A stretch of DNA of 64,000 bases from an uncultured Lachnospiraceae bacterium (GTDB lineage: Bacteria; Bacillota; Clostridia; Lachnospirales; Lachnospiraceae), in contig CAJUAO010000005.1 of the NCBI GenBank assembly GCA_910584685.1, forward strand, positions 62,001 to 126,000. The letters are read 5' to 3'. Positions 60,947 to 64,000 of the stretch are shown here, piece by piece. The position numbers and the translations under genes were made by a program. The notes below the pieces were generated by a model. The model was given only the letters and a program-made list of their open reading frames with translations, did not search any database and was not told the DNA's origin. How positions within the stretch are numbered: position 1 is the first letter of the stretch; every line of letters begins with the position of its first letter.

Positions 60947-61533
60947 GTACAATTCCATATGTTATTGAACAAACAAGCCGGGGAGAACGAAGCTATGATA
61001 TTTTTTCAAGGCTGTTATCTGACAGAATTATTTTTTTGGGAGAAGAAGTAAATGATGCTTCAGCAAGCTTAATTATTGCGCAAATGCTGTTTTTAGAAGC
61101 CGAGGAGCCGGAAAAGGATATTAAGCTGTATATAAATAGTCCCGGCGGCTCTGTTTCAGCAGGCTTTGCCATTTATGACACAATGCAGTATGTCAAATGT
61201 GACGTTTCAACGATATGTATAGGTCTTGCCGCCAGCTTTGGAGCTTTTTTATTGGCAGGCGGCGCAAAAGGGAAACGTATTGCCTTGCCTAATGCAGAAA
61301 TTATGATACATCAGCCTGCTGTTCATGGAAACGGAATTCAAGGACAGGCAACAGATATAAAAATTACATCCGACCATATACAAAAAAGCAAAAAACGCCT
61401 AAACACTATTTTAGCTGAAAATACAGGCAAAAGTATTGAAGAGGCTGCTGCTGCCACAGAGCGGGATAATTATATGACGGCAGAGGAAGCGCTTGATTTC
61501 GGATTGATTGATAAGATTATTGACAAGCGTTAA
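60943..61533 (+). CDS. clpP: ClpP-family serine protease
   Basis: 196 residues. The catalytic triad is Ser98 (GLAASFGAFLL; usual is ASMGAFLL), His123 (IMIHQP) and Asp175 (TERDNYM). Between His and Asp there are three extra residues compared with E. coli ClpP (AVHGNGIQGQATDI). It should form a barrel with ClpX or ClpC, but clpX is not adjacent. Because the gene is coupled to an AraC regulator, it is more likely a second paralogue than the housekeeping copy. Confidence 0.93.
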   Translation: MSTIPYVIEQTSRGERSYDIFSRLLSDRIIFLGEEVNDASASLIIAQMLFLEAEEPEKDIKLYINSPGGSVSAGFAIYDTMQYVKCDVSTICIGLAASFGAFLLAGGAKGKRIALPNAEIMIHQPAVHGNGIQGQATDIKITSDHIQKSKKRLNTILAENTGKSIEEAAAATERDNYMTAEEALDFGLIDKIIDKR

Positions 61534-61592
61534 TTGTTATCAAAGACGAAAGCATAAGGATTAAGGCAAACTACTTACCGGATAAAAAAGAG

Positions 61593-61630
61593 AACACATA
61601 CCTGATAAAAATTATGGTGGGTGTTTTTAT
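61593..61630 (+). terminator. Possible terminator after clpP
   Basis: AACAC with GTGTT and ACC with GGT form a stem with mismatches, followed by TTTTTA. It lies about 60 bases after the stop. Confidence 0.45.
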
Positions 61631-61706
61631 TATGTGTTATAATATTTAACGTGATTTTGTCTACCTTAAAGTACATCAAAAAAATAATACTAAAAAGGAG
61701 TATATT

Positions 61707-62549
61707 TTGAACAGATTATTAATTATTGACGGCAGCAATCTATTATTTCAAATGTTTTTTGGCATGCCTGCAAGAATAGTCAATGAAAAGGGCAAAGCTA
61801 TTCAGGGAACTCTGGGATTTGTAGGCGGGTTACTAAAAATAATCCGTAAGGTTGGGCCTACGCATATATTTGCAGTGTTTGACGGTGAACATAAAAATAA
61901 CCGTCAGGAGCTTAATCCTGATTATAAGGCGAACAGAATTGATTATAATATGATAAGTGAAGACAAAAATCCTTTTTCACAGTTGAAGGATATTTATGCC
62001 GGACTTGACTATCTTTCTGTTAAGCACATAGAAACTGCTGATTGTGAAGCCGATGACCTTATTGCCTCATACGCTTTATCATATAATAAATATACAGAAA
62101 TAATTATTGTATCATTGGATAGTGATTTCTTTCAGTTAATAACCGGTACAGTTTCCGTACTTCGGTACAGGGGAGAAAAAACGGTTGTCTGTACACCTGA
62201 ATATATAACTGACAGGTTTGGAATAACGCCCGGTCAGTATGCAGATTTTAAAGCGCTTACAGGAGATACTGCGGATAATATTAAGGGCGCGGAAAAGGTA
62301 GGAGTAAAAACAGCAGCCATGCTTCTTAATGAGTTTGGAACTCTTGAAAATATTCTTGCAAATGCAGAACATATTAAGAAGCCCTCTGTTAGGAAATCAA
62401 TTATACGTAATACTGAAAAGCTGAGAATTAATTATAAAATGATAAGGCTGGATGCTTCCACACCCCTGCCGTTTAGTATGCAGGAGCTTAAATATTGTTA
62501 TAATAAAATTACAACAGGAGAGGTTTTGAAAGGAATTGGATTAAGATAA
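61707..62549 (+). CDS. Stand-alone 5'-3' exonuclease (PolA-type FEN domain)
   Basis: 280 residues, equal to the N-terminal exonuclease domain of DNA polymerase I without polymerase. Acidic metal-binding motifs IIDGSNLLFQMFFG, FAVFDGEHKNNRQELNPDYKANR, ADDLIASY, SLDSDFFQL and LTGDTADNIKGAEKVGVKTAAMLLNEFG are in order. It removes 5' flaps or RNA primers. The start is TTG with AAAGGAG in front, as no ATG fits. Gene neighbours give no direct link. Confidence 0.88.
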   Translation: MNRLLIIDGSNLLFQMFFGMPARIVNEKGKAIQGTLGFVGGLLKIIRKVGPTHIFAVFDGEHKNNRQELNPDYKANRIDYNMISEDKNPFSQLKDIYAGLDYLSVKHIETADCEADDLIASYALSYNKYTEIIIVSLDSDFFQLITGTVSVLRYRGEKTVVCTPEYITDRFGITPGQYADFKALTGDTADNIKGAEKVGVKTAAMLLNEFGTLENILANAEHIKKPSVRKSIIRNTEKLRINYKMIRLDASTPLPFSMQELKYCYNKITTGEVLKGIGLR

Positions 62550-62584
62550 ATTTTTGAGCCATATAAAAGGGTGGAAAGGCTATA

Positions 62585-62962
62585 ATGAAATTAGATTTAA
62601 AGTCACGGGCAAGAAAACTGAAAACAGATATACCTGCATTATTTTTATCATTAAAGGATAAGGACACACCCCTGCCGGCTAAGATATTGGCATTTATTAC
62701 AGTTGGCTATGCTCTTTCTCCCATAGATTTAATTCCGGATTTTATTCCTGTTTTAGGATATTTGGATGATGTTATTTTATTACCTGTACTTATAGCATTG
62801 ACGGTTAAATTAATACCACGTGAAAAAATTGAAAAATACCGGAGAGAAGCTGAAAAAATATGGCAGGACGGAAAACCTAAAAAGTGGTATTGCGCGATTC
62901 CGGTTGTGATAGTATGGGGGTTGGTAATTTATTTTATTATAAGGTGTATAGTAAAGGGATAA
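62585..62962 (+). CDS. DUF1232 (YkvA-like) small membrane protein
   Basis: 125 residues. The DUF1232 core is AKILAFITVGYALSPIDLIPDFIPVLGYLDDVILLPVLIALTVKLIP, with a C-terminal helix (WYCAIPVVIVWGLVIYFIIRCIV). Function is unknown. It follows the exonuclease after 35 bases with a GGAAAGG site, so they may share a transcript. Confidence 0.85.
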   Translation: MKLDLKSRARKLKTDIPALFLSLKDKDTPLPAKILAFITVGYALSPIDLIPDFIPVLGYLDDVILLPVLIALTVKLIPREKIEKYRREAEKIWQDGKPKKWYCAIPVVIVWGLVIYFIIRCIVKG

Positions 62963-63085
62963 ATTGGGATTTACAAAATTTATTGTACAATAATAAAATA
63001 TTTTTATAAGATGATAATAATGTGTATTTGTGATAATAAAGAGGATGTAAATATCAGAACTATGAGACTATGAATTTATGCATAC

Positions 63086-63115
63086 TTGACAATACCAATT
63101 AAGGGAGGGTATAAT
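63086..63115 (+). promoter_or_regulatory. Strong promoter
   Basis: TTGACA (63086-63091) and TATAAT (63110-63115), both perfect consensus with an 18-base spacer. The nearest gene is 280 bases on. Confidence 0.75.
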
Positions 63116-63144
63116 GAGAACAGGTTAAGTTAAGTGGGAAATAT

Positions 63145-63188
63145 TTTCTTTTGTACCGGCAATAAACGGGACAAAAAGAAATTTTTTT
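63145..63188 (+). terminator. Terminator or attenuator close to the promoter
   Basis: TTTCTTTTGT-A-CCG pairs with CGG-G-ACAAAAAGAAA around an eight-base loop (one mismatch, one bulge), followed by seven T residues. A transcript from the upstream promoter would be about 65-70 bases. Confidence 0.65.
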
Positions 63189-63395
63189 ATATTTGTATAT
63201 TTGCTCCATAAATTATAAAGCATTAAAATACAAATAAGAAGATTAGGGTATTAAAAGTGTAAGCTGCAAATGTCTGACATTATATGTATATAGAAGGTAT
63301 ATCACTTTATCCTTGTGTATAGTGTATGGCATTAAGAAATTACCATTTTAGTACCGTAATTTTTATAATAAAAAAGAAAAAACAGGAGGTACTAA

Positions 63396-64000
63396 ATGAA
63401 CAGATTAAAAGACAAGGTTGCTATTGTAACCGGCTCAACCAGCGGTATTGGTATTGGAATTGCCCATGTGTATGCAGCGGAGGGCGCTAAGGTTATAGTC
63501 TGTGGACGAAGGGTGGAAAAGGGTCAGGCGGTTGTTGACGATATTATCAAAGAGGGCGGAGAGGCTTCTTTTCATGCTATGGACATAACAGATGTTTCCA
63601 GCATTGAAAAATTAATTGAGGACACTGTAGAAACCTATGGCAGAATCGATATTTTGGTAAATAACGCAGCGAATGTCAGTTTGAAGGATGGCCGTGTAGA
63701 TGAACTGACTGTTGATATGTGGGATGCAATTTTCCAAAGCGATTTGAGAGGAACTTTCTATATTATAAAATGCGCATTGCCTCATATGATGAAGAATACT
63801 AACGGCGGCTCTATCATAAATATCGGCTCCATGGCGTCATGCAGCGGTGATTTAGGCTCAACGGCATATGCTTGCGCTAAAGCAGGCGTGGATATGCTTA
63901 CACAGTCGGTAGCTCTCCAATACGGAAAGAGCAATATCCGTTGTAACTGTGTTCGTCCGGGACTTATTGTTACACCGCAGAATGAAGCCCATATTCCTCA
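63396..64000 (+). CDS. Short-chain dehydrogenase/reductase, 3' end outside the window
   Basis: The first 201 codons are present. TGSTSGIGIGIA is the cofactor loop, NNAAN follows strand four, and catalytic Ser (IGSMASC) and Tyr-x3-Lys (YACAKAG) are intact. RPGLIVTPQNE lies near the cut. The class includes FabG, hydroxysteroid and sugar dehydrogenases; the substrate cannot be told. AGGAGGT precedes the ATG. It differs from the SDR at 26083. Confidence 0.9.
   Translation, partial: MNRLKDKVAIVTGSTSGIGIGIAHVYAAEGAKVIVCGRRVEKGQAVVDDIIKEGGEASFHAMDITDVSSIEKLIEDTVETYGRIDILVNNAANVSLKDGRVDELTVDMWDAIFQSDLRGTFYIIKCALPHMMKNTNGGSIINIGSMASCSGDLGSTAYACAKAGVDMLTQSVALQYGKSNIRCNCVRPGLIVTPQNEAHIP

Larger units (their letters stand above)
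62963..63395. other. 430-bp gap with one promoter and one terminator
   Basis: The stretch has no long ORF. It contains the promoter at 63086-63115 and the terminator at 63145-63188, and otherwise AT-rich DNA up to the AGGAGGT of the SDR gene. Confidence 0.6.

Overview
The window reads as chromosome of a low-GC, AT-biased Firmicute, most likely Lachnospiraceae (class Clostridia). The reasons are strong GGAGG ribosome-binding sites, heavy ATA/AGA codon use, an Nfn transhydrogenase, a type III pantothenate kinase beside an ECF S component, an MsmX-type sugar ATPase next to a CdaR regulator, two LytTR/GHKL two-component systems, and motility-associated genes (a chemoreceptor, FliD-like, YjfB and FlxA-like proteins). 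No plasmid replication gene, phage gene, transposase or CRISPR array is visible. Genus cannot be fixed from the sequence alone.

Layout. 1-1140: end of a type III glutamine synthetase and two small minus-strand genes. 1230-7760: an accessory module with a secreted 147-residue protein behind two tiny ORFs, a three-gene FtsX/MacB-like ABC transporter, a convergent GHKL kinase/LytTR regulator, and a lipoprotein whose promoter region carries a 21-bp-period direct repeat. 7870-13290: a flavin reductase, a DUF3916-like protein, the Trk potassium system and a divergent Na+/Ca2+ antiporter. 13470-22270: chemoreceptor, zinc-ribbon and TPM proteins, cyclophilin, a HAD-GNAT fusion, NfnAB and a DUF624 protein. 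22400-22600: a candidate structured RNA between convergent genes. 22640-31200: a PerM-type permease, a permuted NlpC/P60-like protein, CapA, an SDR, the coenzyme A block (PanT-like, CoaX, CoaBC) and a PfkB kinase. 31250-40860: tRNA-Gln, a secreted GH43 arabinanase with two ricin-type lectin domains, a FliD-like protein, CvfB, RidA, a CPBP protease, YjfB, MsmX and CdaR. 40990-57170: ftsE-ftsX, an M23 hydrolase-like protein and a C-terminal protease, followed at a distance by uvrB-uvrA. That familiar order is interrupted by a MATE pump, a second LytTR/GHKL pair, a FlxA-like protein and a BlaI/M56 pair. 57270-64000: small accessory genes, including an unrecognised protein followed by a 15-bp tandem repeat, an AraC-ClpP coupled pair, a stand-alone 5'-3' exonuclease and a truncated SDR.

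How genes work together. PanT-like, CoaX and CoaBC cover pantothenate uptake and early CoA synthesis. TrkA and TrkH form the potassium system. NfnA and NfnB form one bifurcating enzyme. FtsEX would gate the adjacent M23 protein at the septum. UvrB carries a LexA-type box upstream and UvrA follows it. MsmX can energise sugar importers encoded elsewhere, which fits the arabinan-degrading enzyme.

The least-explained signals are intergenic. One is a two-hairpin element with compensatory base changes, found upstream of the antiporter and of uvrA, with a looser relative upstream of the MATE pump. Another is a family of roughly 95-bp palindromic repeats, one of which sits inside the ABC transporter operon. 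The others are the candidate RNA near 22.5 kb and a promoter-plus-terminator pair near 63.1 kb that would make a very short transcript.
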